This document shows positions 11,598 to 23,196 of a stretch of 64,000 bases of DNA, one piece after another; within the stretch, counting starts at the first letter, position 1; each line of letters begins with the position of its first letter. The DNA is from Eunapius fragilis. Its lineage: Eukaryota; Porifera; Demospongiae; Spongillida; Spongillidae. Position numbers and translations under genes: made by a program. The DNA is taken from NCBI GenBank assembly GCA_963681505.1, contig OY811986.1, forward strand, positions 3,561,922 through 3,625,921, in the 5' to 3' direction. The notes under the pieces are model-generated. The model had not been told where the DNA came from, did no database searches, and saw only the letters and a list, made by a program, of their open reading frames with translations.

Positions 11598-11867
11598 ACC
11601 TAAGACGTCAGTACCACATGGCTAGCTCACACATGTCACCCACAAGCCCATTGGCCTTAGTACCACATGGCTAGCTCACACATGTCACCCACAACCCCAA
11701 AGCCTCAGTACCACATGGCTAGCTCACACACATCACCCACAAGCCCATAGGCCTTAGTACCACATGGCTAGCTCACACATGTCACCCACAAGCCCAAAGC
11801 CACAGTATCACATGGCTAGCTCACACCTCATCACAAACCCATAGGCCTCAGCACCACATGGCTAGCT
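11598..11867 (+). repeat. Minisatellite, about 49-bp unit, 6 copies
   Basis: The core CCACATGGCTAGCTCACAC recurs six times with about 47-50 bp spacing; intervening bases (CATCACCCACAAGCCCA) are also repeated, with small changes between copies. Alternating copies end in CCATAGG-like and CCAAAG-like variants, hinting at a two-unit higher-order repeat. It lies in an otherwise gene-free stretch between a hAT remnant and importin fragments. Confidence 0.85.
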
Positions 11868-12029
11868 AATACAAAATATACATTCTTTTGAACATCACTA
11901 TTGGTAACATTCCCATTCATAACCTGCCCACCTATCCACTATCAGCAACAACCAGAACAAAAACAGGACTAAAAAGAAAGGATGATGTCATTCCAGCAAC
12001 AACATACCTTAGCCCATATTGCAATAAAT

Positions 12030-12606
12030 GCCTCCAACCACCTACTACAATCTTTTCCCTCCATTCTTAAATAGCACACCCAATACCCACAGCATAGCAG
12101 CAAGACACAAAGCAGATGCATGTGAGTTATCCTTAGCACAACTTTCACTGTCTTGACAAGAAGCCTCCTCACCTGATGATTGGAGGAGTCTGTACGATGT
12201 CATTTACTATGTGATCTCTGGCAATTGACTTTTGGGTGCTCCGGTATGGTATAGAAATTTTCATCTGTGTCAGCAGTGTCCTTTTCCCTCCAGTACTTGA
12301 ATATACAGTTCTTCATATAGCCCCTTTAGAATACAAAGGTATCCAATGTATTACATATAAAACACACACACTTGGTCAGGCACTGCATCTATTGTAACTG
12401 CTGCACAAAAGAAGTTCTCTACTTCAGCCATGACTGGTTGTGTACAACACAACAATGATGATGATATACTGCATGGCTCTACAACCAACCAGACACTAAA
12501 ATGGCCCTAAAGTAAAAATCAACCTAGTTGGTCTTAGCCTTACAAATATGGTTAATGCATATTTAATTCCCTAAATAAACATTTTTCAAAATTGCATCTT
12601 CACCAC

Positions 12607-12673
<67 letters not shown>

Positions 12674-14170
12674 GCACACACACATACCACCACCAAAATA
12701 CATGATAAGTTCAACATACATGCAAAAAGACAAAGAAGAGGAGAGTGAACCTTACCAGCCTGGTGTGAGGCCACATGGAGACTGCTTCGTTCATAACTAT
12801 CTCCAGGGATCATATATAGGCTTCTGCCACTGTCTGGTGTTTGATGAGGTACTGCAGAGCCACTGCTGTTTCAACCTTCACAGGTAGCTTCTTGTCCCAC
12901 GTCAGACAGTTCACTACCTGGGAGAAAGCACTTCCTTCAATGAACGTAGTACTTCATTAAGTATTATTGTATGATATATGTTCACACCATTCTTAAAAAA
13001 CACACCCACTATCCACAGCATTGGAGCTAGACACCAAGCCAAAGGATGTGATTTAGCCTTAGCATAATGTTCCCTGTCTTGACATGAAACCTCCTCACCT
13101 GATGATTGGAGGAGTCTGTATGATGTCATTTACTATGTGCTCTCTGACAATTGACTTTGGGTGCTCCGGTATGGCATACAAATTAGCATCAGGCATGGTG
13201 TGAAATCCAGTAACCGGTTCATCAAGGCCTAAGAGCGCATTTGAATTTAAAGCCATAATGTAATTAATAATAGCCATTTGTAACAACAATTTTAATTCCC
13301 TAGATAAATATTTTATCAAATTGCATCCGTCACCACCATTCATTCATTCATACACACACCCACACCCACACAAACACACACACATACCTCAACTTCATTA
13401 AACATGGCGTTGACAAGGGACTGTATGCAGAGAGTATTCCCAAGGCAGTGAGGGCTTTGTAGCTGTCCTCATCATTCTGTCCTGTAGGGTCAACAATCTC
13501 ATTGAAGGTAGCAAGCTAAGCCAGGTGACAGGGCAAGAGGGAGAGAGAGAGGGAGAGAGTGAGAGAGGGGAGGGGGGAGATGGGGGGAGAGATGGAGAGG
13601 GAGAGAGAAGGGGTGTAGAGAAGGCCAAGCAAACAACGTAAAAGGCCATGACACAGTCTCCAGTATAAATACAACATCTCAATGGGCAAATCATGAACAA
13701 TGACAGATTTCCATCATAGATGAAAACAATCCTCACCAGATTGGCACAAAGGCTCATGGCTACGTCGCCTATCTGATCAGAATACGTCTCAATCAGCTCC
13801 TGCAGAACACTGGTGAAGTCATCATTATCTGTCTCCCTTATCACAACAAGCAGCTCTGCACATGAGAGACAACCACATACACACACAATCACACATCAGA
13901 CCACCATGCAGAACAGGTCACAAAAACGACTGCACACAGTATTTAAAATGTTATCCTAATGTGTAAAAGCCAACAGCCAGCTACTAAACCCTGCAGGTAA
14001 GTACATAATGGCTGTGGTGGATGGTGGGAGGTCTGTGTACCTTGGATGATAAGTTTGACACAGGGCTGGATGCACGTTTCTGCCACTGTGGTGTTTGATG
14101 AGGTACTGCAGAGCCACTGCTGCTTCAACCTTCACAAGTAGCTCCTTGTCCCCCGTCAGACAGTTCACTA
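12030..14170 (-). pseudogene. IPO7: Importin-7 exon fragments, duplicated and out of order
   Basis: Minus-strand blocks match importin-7. Near 14165-14040: NCLTGDKELLVKVEAAVALQ and AETCIQPCVKLIIQ (human positions about 480-520), split over two frames. Near 13870-13740: VIRETDNDDFTSVLQELI (about 520-560). Near 13515-13400: FNEIVDPTGQNDEDSYKAL (about 560-590), then a frame change. Near 13235-13095: LYAIPEHPKSIVREHIVN and IIQTPPIIR, which is the N-terminal region (about 84-110). A second, diverged set follows: VKVEAAVALQ-like sequence near 12780-12920, and IVNDIVQTPPIIR near 12160-12235. N-terminal exons thus lie downstream of middle exons, twice. This is not a working gene as it stands; a partially tandem-duplicated pseudogene or an assembly tangle fits better. 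Confidence 0.7.
12609..12687 (+). repeat. (CA)n microsatellite
   Basis: About 30 CA units ending in a few imperfect CA steps. It lies in the intron-like spacer between importin fragments. A shorter CA-rich run occurs near 13350-13385 in the matching position of the second importin unit, so the microsatellite predates the duplication. Confidence 0.95.
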
Positions 14171-14353
14171 CATGGAAAAAGCACTTCCATCAATGAATGC
14201 AATAAGTATTATTGAGTAAAATCATATATAGCTATTTTAATACTTGAGGAAAAGGGACCTACATGTAGCACATACATGTGTTCTTCCCAAAGTGGTGGTC
14301 CCTGTCTGCCAGCTCTTCGTGGCAGCCTGCGTGCTAATGGACTCTCCGTTTGG

Positions 14354-14514
14354 CACAGGGAAAAAAATCGTGTTCCGGACCTTGGGTTTTAACCTATCGA
14401 CCATGGGATCTGTTCCATCAAACGTATTCAAAGACTTTGAATACGTTTGATGGAACAGATCCCATGGTCGATAGGTTAAAACCCAAGGTCCGGAACACGA
14501 TTTTTTTTCCTGTG
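14354..14514. repeat. Near-perfect palindrome, 80-bp arms
   Basis: Arms 14354-14433 and 14435-14514 pair almost perfectly (I see one G/A difference inside the A-run) around the single base at 14434. The centre is GTATTCAAAG, one base, CTTTGAATAC. Neither arm contains a recognisable coding motif. It does not extend past CACAGG on the outside. A hairpin of this size can be a fold-back insertion or a small-RNA source. Confidence 0.9.
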
Positions 14515-14515
14515 T

Positions 14516-14531
14516 GGTTCTGAAAAGAACC
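14516..14531 (-). promoter_or_regulatory. Histone-type 3' stem-loop, orphan
   Basis: On the minus strand the bases GGTTCTTTTCAGAACC form a 6-bp stem with a four-base TTTC-type loop, matching the consensus of replication-dependent histone mRNA 3' ends. It is followed by ACACAGG and a purine-rich A-run that resembles the ACCA and downstream element. No histone reading frame is found upstream on the minus strand (14532-15500). Confidence 0.6.
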
Positions 14532-14639
14532 GTTTTCAACTTGCTCGATCTCAACATAACCACGATAACCACAATACTGTCAATAATTATAATGTTATTC
14601 ATCCGAAAATGGCTAACTTTTGAGAGCCAACGTTCGAGG

Positions 14640-15514
14640 CAAACATTTTAGCGGCAGAGTAAACGAAACTTCTCGGTAAACTAGCGTTTCAGATACAGAT
14701 ACCTGTTTTCTATGCATTGTTTAGGTACGGTAGCCAAAAATCAATGCAATACGCGACAATCAGCTAGATGCGTTTCCCTCTAAAACAACACATTTGCAGC
14801 CGCGGTCCTCGAACCGTTTAGCGCATTCAACTTTCGGCCCGACCAAGTAGTGCAGTTATATATGGGGTAGTTACATGGCAATGTTTAGCCTGATCAGTTT
14901 CCGAATAGGGGAGAAATCAGCTAAAAATGTTTTTTCAGAACGAGGAACACAAATTCCCCAAAATAGAAAGTAAGGTGTCACTTGATAAGCTACAATTTCA
15001 AACTCTTTTGGAAAACTAGTTTGCCAACGAAACTGCATTATTAGAATTTTTATAGCTCAAGTCATTATTGATAAAACTGCTTTCAAACATTGACGAGTAG
15101 GAAAAAAATTTATACTCAACTATCACGGTGTCCACTTTATACAGAATGGAAAAGCGTGACCTTACAAAGCGTTGTATAACCAAGCGAAACAGTGAAAATG
15201 TTTTTATGCACTTAGCTTGTTTCCTCTACACGTTTATTTATTATCGATGGTATATGTGACAGATAAGTGTTGACAAGTGTGAATTAGTTATATAGGTTAT
15301 AACATAGTCTCTTTGAAGCTCGTTATGTTTCCAAGTTGGGAATGGCACCATAGGTATTGCTTATAGCAGTTTGCTTCATTTTAGCGTTAAGAGCAGGGAC
15401 TTTTGCACTGCACACTCCAGATAATTGATCCTTCAATACTTCCTGTCGGCTTTCCAGTGACTACTATTAGCAATTGATAACTTATTTTACGTATAGTCAT
15501 AGTACCAAAGACCT
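14640..15514. other. Gene-free stretch
   Basis: AT-rich DNA in which I found no exon, repeat or RNA gene. It separates the histone-type stem-loop from a possible small exon at 15515. Confidence 0.4.
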
Positions 15515-15641
15515 ATGAATTTAGTAGCTGCCATTTTAACACGTCTTTCGGTACAAACAGCATCATTTGAAATTGATTCTATCACGATTTATACGAAAAT
15601 AAAGGAAGGAGAGGAAGAAGACTTGGAGAATCGGGTACAAG
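15515..15641 (+). CDS. Possible first coding exon, unrecognised
   Basis: An ATG opens 42 codons (MNLVAAILTRL, then a polar IKEGEEEDLENRV end) that run to a good donor, ACAAG followed by gtaagc. No downstream exon could be assigned; the hAT-end fragment at 15872 lies 230 bp further on. Weak, listed because the donor is good. Confidence 0.2.
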
Positions 15642-15871
15642 GTAAGCTCTCGTACTTTCGTTCTCTAAATCCATACTTTTTGTGGAGTCCAACTAAAGAT
15701 AGGATTTTGTCATTTGTCTCAATTTCCTTTCCCTTCCATTCCTTTTTACATCACATTATATCCCACTAACTTTCTAACTGTAGTATACCGTTGAACGGTA
15801 CACTACCTTGGTCGCATAGATTGCCGTATGCATTACGTCATTGTTCATATAGGAAAGGGGAAGTCCGGAAA

Positions 15872-15909
15872 CCCCCCCCCCCCCCCCCCCCCCCCCATAT
15901 CCGCCCCTG
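15872..15909 (-). mobile_element. Solo end of a CAGNGGCGGAT hAT-like element
   Basis: A C-run of nearly 30 bases followed by CATATCCGCCCCTG, which read inward is the CAGGGGCGGATATG end seen in other copies. The opposite end is not found upstream, so only one terminus is left. Confidence 0.5.
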
Positions 15910-16160
15910 GGCCATGTGCAGCTGACACAACGTTACAGTGACTTGATGGTGGGGATACAAAATGGCGACAGTGTGTGAGATAAATTCTTCAGTTTTTATC
16001 TTGACAAAATTATCCGACCTATACAGGATTAAATTGTCATAGATCCCGGAAACAGCCATGCACATGTGAATGTCATATGACACAACCCTGAGTGTATTTA
16101 AGTAGACTACTCCTGGTATTGCCCTATTCTGCAACTACTGTGAGCTATAGCCTATACACA

Positions 16161-16436
16161 ATGGCGGAACAAAAAACACCCTACCAAGGAAAGGCAAGAG
16201 TGTATGGATGCTTTCGCTGCGACGGTTGCAGCAATTCTTGGGAAAGCGGAAACTCGTGGGCCAACATGGGACAGGACTGTAAGTCTTGCGGAACCACTGT
16301 TTACCCTTACCAGCAGAGATCCTTGCGCCGAAGAAATCCCGAGGATGACGAAGACAATTACGACTCTGGCAAGCCACATTTGAGTCACCTGTGCGAGAAG
16401 TGCCGAAGGCTAGGTCGTAACTGCCGAGAACTGTAA
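16161..16436 (+). CDS. ZAR1-like 3CxxC zinc-finger protein, 91 aa
   Basis: A single-exon frame of 91 residues from an ATG in favourable context (CACAATGG). It has three CxxC pairs spaced as in the zf-3CxxC/ZAR1 family: CFRCDGC with the SWESGNSW segment, then DCKSCGTTVYPY, and LCEKCRRLGRNC near the end. The WES..SW and YPY elements align with the C-terminal zinc domain of zygote-arrest proteins, which bind maternal mRNA in vertebrate oocytes. The long N-terminal region of vertebrate ZAR1 is absent; the protein is essentially the zinc domain alone. An acidic RRNPEDDEDNYD loop separates the second and third pairs. Function in this organism is inferred only from the family. Confidence 0.7.
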   Translation: MAEQKTPYQGKARVYGCFRCDGCSNSWESGNSWANMGQDCKSCGTTVYPYQQRSLRRRNPEDDEDNYDSGKPHLSHLCEKCRRLGRNCREL

Positions 16437-16990
16437 CACCTGTGCGTTTAGATGCATCCCCGTCTAGATTAGTCTATATTAATTTGACTGCGCACATTAT
16501 GATGTATACATTTTGGATATAAATGATGGAGCTATATGGCTGTAGTATTATTAAAGCACGTCACGAGTCGTATAAAGCATGCAAAGATTCTACAGAACTA
16601 TGTAGATATGACAGCATGCATGCGATATATGGGACAGTGTCCAGCAAAATCACCCTTCTAGGTAGTTTTTCAAGTTTTCTTTTGATTATCCGTGAACTCC
16701 TAAGAGCTTCTATCAAATGGTCCTTACGCATCCAAAATTAGACTATCCATCATAAAGTAATTATGCACTGAATTTATAATTAGCCATACATATCAATGCG
16801 AGCGTTATTTTATTTTGCTTGTCCTGGAAAATTTGAAAAAGTATCACAAGGGTGGACACTGTTCCATATAATTATACAAGTTAGTGCATGACACCCACCC
16901 AACGCCCTTCCCGATGTACCACGGGTAGCAAATTGGTTTATTTTTATTTTTTAATTTAACATACAGTATCCAATCACCGCGGAATTTTGA

Positions 16991-17112
16991 CATGCATGTC
17001 ATTGAGAAGATCCCGGGGAAAGACTAGGGAAAGCCCCATATTTTAATCATAGCTGAGAACATGCATGCATGTCATTGAGAAGATCCCGGGGAAAGACTAG
17101 GGAAAGCCCCAT
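16991..17112 (+). repeat. Two direct copies of a 49-bp sequence
   Basis: The stretch starting CATGCATGTCATTGAGAAG and ending GGGAAAGCCCCA occurs at 16991-17039 and again at 17064-17112 with no difference that I could see. The repeat offset is 73 bp. It looks like a recent local duplication. Confidence 0.9.
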
Positions 17113-17416
17113 CGTCTAATTATAGCTGCCGCATTTTGAGAGCTAATGACTTTTAATTATAGTGGCAGGCAACCAAACATGCTATGCGTGCCGAGTGGCC
17201 TTCTCTGTAATTAGTCGCAGACGACTGGCACTCAGTAGTCGGTCTGGCCAAGTGTACATGTGTATACATGTACAAAACTTATTCAGGTTGTTAATGTAGG
17301 TTGATATGAAATTCATTGTGTATGAATTTTTAATACCATTATTATAGTCCATGCAGGGCTATTCACGTGCCCTGAATTGTTGGTCAGCCTTAGCAAACAA
17401 AGCTCCATCCATGTCA

Positions 17417-17578
17417 AATCGCTGTCTAATTATCCTGATTATTGTATTCCTATATGCTAATAATGCTTCATTCTCAACGGATAATGGAGGTGCAAAGGAT
17501 TTAGATCTTATTTTTGATGGTATCCACATTGACCTTTCTCCATATCTGTCGGTTAGATTGAATTTTGAACATAACTAA
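17417..17578 (+). CDS. Possible small secreted peptide, unrecognised
   Basis: A frame of 53 codons starts MSNRCLIILIIVFLYANNAS, which looks like a signal peptide, followed by an acidic segment (DLDLIFDGIHIDL) and a stop. A basic open stretch lies at 17664-18011 without a clear ATG. It may be a two-exon secreted protein, but no splice pair convinced me and I recognise no family. Low confidence. Confidence 0.2.
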   Translation, partial: NRCLIILIIVFLYANNASFSTDNGGAKDLDLIFDGIHIDLSPYLSVRLNFEHN

Positions 17579-18495
17579 TTGCTCCTGTTACCATCACCAT
17601 GCAACCGCATAATTACATTAACGCTATTAACTTGTCAGATTCTTGTAACCACCAATACTTAGTGTGGGTGCGGCTGGCACAGGCTTATTTGACGTCGTCA
17701 AGAGAAACAAGCATCAAGCTTATAAGCGTAGGTACAGATACAAGAGAGCACCAAGCCAAAACAGAACCATTTTGAGACATCGTCTCAAATTAGCACGCAT
17801 GCAGTTGATGTCTGTATATAGTTTGGGGACCCAACTGACGTATCAGTCAGTAGACAACTATCAGTCGGGTCCCCAGACTACACGCCCCATTGATGTCAGG
17901 TTTTGGGAGAGGCCTCTTCACCATTCAGAGTGCTTCTATTTTATAAAAAGGGTACTTATTTTATGCGGATTTGGAAGAGTTAATAATCGGACTGTTTACG
18001 AGCAGGTTTAATTTATAGCATTTGTTTGTTACGTGAAGGAGCTTTGAGCATGGATAGACAGCTGGTATTATTCAACGGAAATATGAACGCATGCATTACG
18101 TATACCGCAATACAGTATAGGTTCTAATTATACAACTTAATGTCCGCGTTCTGACCACCTTTAAAAGTAATCTTGTAATCGCCAAAATCGATTTTTATGT
18201 TTAGAGGTTACATTAACCTGCACATTTTTAAATGGTCATGTCCCCGCCCACGCATTCAACCCTCCTGATTAACATCACCTTATAATGCTGGATGGAAGAG
18301 ATGACAACTGTGCGCCGTTCATATACAACAGGTGTTTTATTGATCGTACGTGATGGCCATGCAGCGCCAGAAACAAAGTATTAGTCACGTGATTCGGCCT
18401 GCTTTATTATTCATTACTCTACTCTAAAGGCGCCATTAGTTTGGTTGTCAAGACAAGAAGGGGGCGTGGTGACCGAACTCGATCCTCTTTGCAAA

Positions 18496-21400
18496 ATGGA
18501 CTACGAAGACCAAGATCGCTCATTCTCTTCCCTCGTGGAGACGCAAACCTTGGATGAAATTCTTTCACCTATAGCTGATAAGGTAATCCAAAAGAAACTT
18601 ACAGCGCTGCATCTTTCATGTGCATCATTTTCCAATGACTATATATTCTGCATAAACATGTCCTTACCTGCATCACGACAGGTTTCCACACTTCTGGGCC
18701 TGCTGAAAATCAGAGAAGGCGTTCCTTTTCCCGATCTCGTCACGCCAGCGCGCAAACTCGACGTGGCCGTGAAGGACATGATTGAAATAGCCAAGAGAGT
18801 AATCGCGGAATGTCCTAGCGAGGTCGGTTTTTGATCTCTTCACCTTCATCCCGTATTGAGTCACAAGTGATCGGTATAGGAGTTACAAGCGAACATGTCG
18901 ACGGCCTGCAGCCAGCTCCTACCAGCGGCACAGGAGCTTCTAGAAGCGGCAAAACAACTGGCCAGCGAGCCTACCCCCGAGGCCCAGTCTTGGCTGGGTT
19001 CAGCAGCGCACGGGGTATTCGAAGGCACACTGAAAGTACTTCTGGTTTGGGACGACGGGGAGATTGAAAAGATCGTGTCCGCCTGCTACGACGTATTGGA
19101 TAAGCTTGCCCTCGTCCAGGGAGCTAAATCCATGAGGAGCCTTGCAGTGTGTTTTAGGGTATGCTATTTGTGTCATGAACTGGATTGCGCATGCGTGATT
19201 CCGCGTGTACATATAGGGCTTTTCTGAGGCGATAACGAGTCTCTTCCACATCATTGAAAGAAGACGGAAGGTAATGACTGGCAGCCGCTATATGGTAACA
19301 GCCCATTCATGCACCCATGTTTTCCTACCTAGGTGCTCACTGTGCCACAAAAGAAACACAACATTCAGATGGCTTGGGGGGTTTTTCAGGCAAACATACA
19401 GAATCTATCTCTGTCATCCCAACGTTTTGTCAAAAACCAGGACAATATTGATATTAAGGTGGGCATCATAGTAACTATGTACTTTACGTGCAGTAACATA
19501 GCCATCATGAAGTTCATCATCTTTTAATTACACTTTTTCTATAGCGAGCTCGTGACTTGAGTGTTGAAAACACCTCTAATTCCATTTACAATCTAATTCG
19601 AGCAATTGAAAAGTTTCCCACCTTCGTTGAAAATGAAGATGTACGTGGAACAATACGGCAGAGGGTGGAGAGCAAAAGTGGAGATGAGGTGCACGTTAGG
19701 GTGAAAGGGGAGGAGGAGGAAGAGGATGATGATATTCAGAAATATAGGAAGGATGATGAGGAGTCTTTGCCAACATCTGGAATTCCTAAGAACATGTCAG
19801 GCAGCATTTTGAAGGTGGGTAAAATGTATAAGTGTGTTCTGCATTTAAGGCATATGTTGAAGGAGGAGGAACTCCTTCCATCAAGGGAAGTGATTTTATG
19901 GCATCATATTGCTGATGGTATTAAAGGAAACGTGAACAATTAATAAATGTAATTTTTGATAAGGGCTTATCTTAATCGGTCAGCATTGCAGTACAGTTTC
20001 AATTTGTTAAATTCCTACCTCTGAGACAAAGCTGAATGGTTGAAATGTTGAACTATTGTTAAAGAAAACTGTAATTCCCTAATATTAATTTATAGTTTTT
20101 AATTTTTAAAACATTTCACACAGTCAGTGGATTTAGTTTAAATCTCTTTAATTATATATTTGTTTCCTGCTACTATATACAAACAAAATACAGCTATAAC
20201 ACCCTCAAATCCATGGGGACACTGTGAAACCCACCTCAAATGTCCTGATTATCGCCCTGTCCGCATTTCAGGGGTTCATAATGTATGTAATAGTCAATTC
20301 AATTTCAATCTTTCTGGGATTCAAAATGTGTCTGGTAAATGTAGTGTAAATGTCCATAAAGAGGGGTTCACTGTACCAGGTGAGGTTGTGATTCATTCTT
20401 TCATTTTATCAGGATTTCACAAGTATTTTCCCTCCAAAACAGGTCCAAAGGTTCCTTCATTCATCTTCCCCATACTTCATTGATCCCAAGTTTGATAAGC
20501 ACATCGATGCCATCATACATAACTCCATGGCAGTCGCTTCAATGAGCAGTGAAAGCTATAGACAGGCTATAACAAAGCTGTGTGATCAGGTCAGTGGGAT
20601 AGAAATATGATCCCTTGTGACATATGCATGCATTGAGGCACATATTTACCCCTTGTCCAGATTTTCATTAATTTAAAGTTTAGAAAATCTCAATTCATAC
20701 ATTCACATCACAAACAACTCACCCCCATCACCATTTAAAAGAGACTTACACATGTGAATACAATATCTCCTTATATATAGGTGAAGTCTTTAAGAGATCG
20801 TCTTCACAAATGCCTTGGCAAGATCAGATCTAATCCAGATTCAGAGGAGGCCAAGTACTGTCCTTAAATTCACCATTGTACCATGCAAACAGATTGCTAC
20901 ATTTTGCACCACAGGACCTCCTTTGATGAAACAGCTGAGCTGATTTGTGAGAAGCTGAGAGACCTGGACAGATTAGTTGCAGTGGCTGTAGTAAATGAGG
21001 TTACAGAGACGTTTGGAGTACCAGATGATCCTATTGATCACCTTGTGAAGGCTGCTACTGCACCCAAGAAGACACAAATGGATGTAAGTGTATTAATAAA
21101 TGTGTGTACCTTGCACATGCATTAATGCTGCTATTTTATTCCATGTGCTTCTCAAAGAAGCACTTGACTGCAGCAACAAATACTGTAAGTTGGCTGTATT
21201 TATTGTGTTGCAGCCATCGTGCAATATGTAATACTACTACTAACCTCTTAGACATCACCAGGTTCAGACAAGAGTCTAAGCCACCATGTCGAAGTCTTCA
21301 GACGGCACTCAAAAAGGCTTAGTCAAGTGGCACAGGCTGCTGCCCAGAGCACTACTGATGCAGGGCGTAAGAGCTATAATATTTGTGTGATGCAGCCTAA

Positions 21401-23141
21401 TACAACTAATTGCGCAATATCTTTTTGTGCAAATTAGTCCAATCAGGTCATGAATGTAAGAAACTATAAATGATGGCTAACTTAGGGGGCGTCTCCAAAA
21501 GATAACGTCATTGTGACGTTTCATTATACCATTGATATGGGACGCCATTTTTTTTGTTCAGTACATCTGAAAACGTCACGAGCCGAACCGGACCCCCCCC
21601 CCCCCCCCCAGCGTCAAGATGACGTTATCTTTTCCAAAATAGTTTGGAGACGTCTCCTTAATCCCAGAAAAAGTGAAAGAACACAGCGGCGTAGGAAGGC
21701 GTTTAAAAGTGGGGGGGCAAAGTTGGATGGTCATCATGGCGGGAGAGCGGTGCCCCTCCCCCAACCAGCTAGGGGAGTGCTGTAAGCTTCCGCATTGGGG
21801 TCTGTGGCTGTGCCCCAGAAGCCAACGCTATTTGCATCTAACGACGACAAAACTACACTAGAATCAGTGCAATTCATTACAAATTACGCATTTATCTGTA
21901 GTAGCGCTGGTGTAAAAGTAGGGGGGCATGGCCCCCCCACTTTTAAAAGTGGGGGGGGGGGGGGGCAGTTGCCCCCCCCTGCCCCCCCCCCTTTTCCTAC
22001 GCCACTGGAACATATAGTTTAATTTTAACACAACCACCAGTTTTACATTCGCCCGCTTATCGTCTAAACTTCTGGTATCCAACTGTTTACGGAAAGGCCC
22101 GACACACATTGAGCGTTATCGCCAAAGATATCTCCGGCGATTCCTGCATTTTGTCCGAAATTCAATAAATTACGGGGGGGAAAGAAGAAATCCGGGAATG
22201 GACAGCGATATCGTTCCGTGTGTCGGGGCCTTATGTGGACAGTAGCAACAAAAAATTACATAACGCCACCATTGACATCGGCTCACCATGGGATATGCAC
22301 GACGCTGGTTTACATTACTCTCCTTTTTAAGGGTATAAGTGGATCAGATGGTTCTTTGTGCTGTGTCGTAACATATGATGGCCGCACATCTCACTTATAG
22401 CAAGTGATATAACCAATCATCCCATCCACTTTGAACCGAAGGATCTGGTTGAACACAACGCGAAATCTAAATATATACTTGCGTGCATTCCGTGTGGTTG
22501 TGGGAGCTGATGTAACTGATTGTATGGTTTAATCTGATTAGGTGTCGAAAGGATACAATCGCTTGCGTCAGAGCTAGAGCGACTGACCGCACTGGTAGTG
22601 CAAGCAGCGCTTGATGTGAAAAACGACTCCAGCAGCAGAGAGTGCAAAGAAAGGCTCCACAGCCTGAGAAAGGAGTGGGCGCGAGCAGTGAGAGACCTCA
22701 CAATCGCTTTGGATGACGTCATCAACCCAGACGAGTTCATTGTTCTATCAAGTGTGTTCCGTCTCTGTTGTCCTTTTTCATGTCGGTGCGCGCGCTTGTG
22801 TATCCTTGCGCGTGTGTGTGTGTGTGTGCATCTTGTGTGTACGTATGCGTGTGTAGAATATTATGTATGAACCTTTCTTCCCGTGTGAATGATGACGTCA
22901 CATGATGTCGCCATCTCTTTCACTGCCTTAGCTGAGAGCATATCTCATGACTTGGCGAAGTGTCAGGAGGCAATGGAGAATGGCGACCGACTGGAGCTTG
23001 CCAGTAGAGTGCAGATGATAGCGGCCAAAGCAGAGCGTGTGGCGGAGGTGGTCATGGCAGAGGTGGAGGAGCAGCCATGTTCAGAGGAATACAAGGCCAA
23101 CCTTGTGGGCAAAGTAACTAACTTGAGAAAATGTGAGCATC

Positions 23142-23196
<55 letters not shown>

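Noticed and set aside
11598-11867. Regularly spaced repeat that could resemble a CRISPR array
   Set aside because: The spacers are themselves repeated, there are no cas genes, and the sequence is animal DNA. It is a minisatellite.
14237-14602. 121-codon minus frame through the palindrome
   Set aside because: It reads across both palindrome arms and the histone-type stem-loop; it is an artefact of the inverted repeat.
22598-22870. Open frame extending past vinculin exon 11 into a TGTGTG region
   Set aside because: The extension beyond 22751 is intron; phase with exon 12 requires the donor at 22752.
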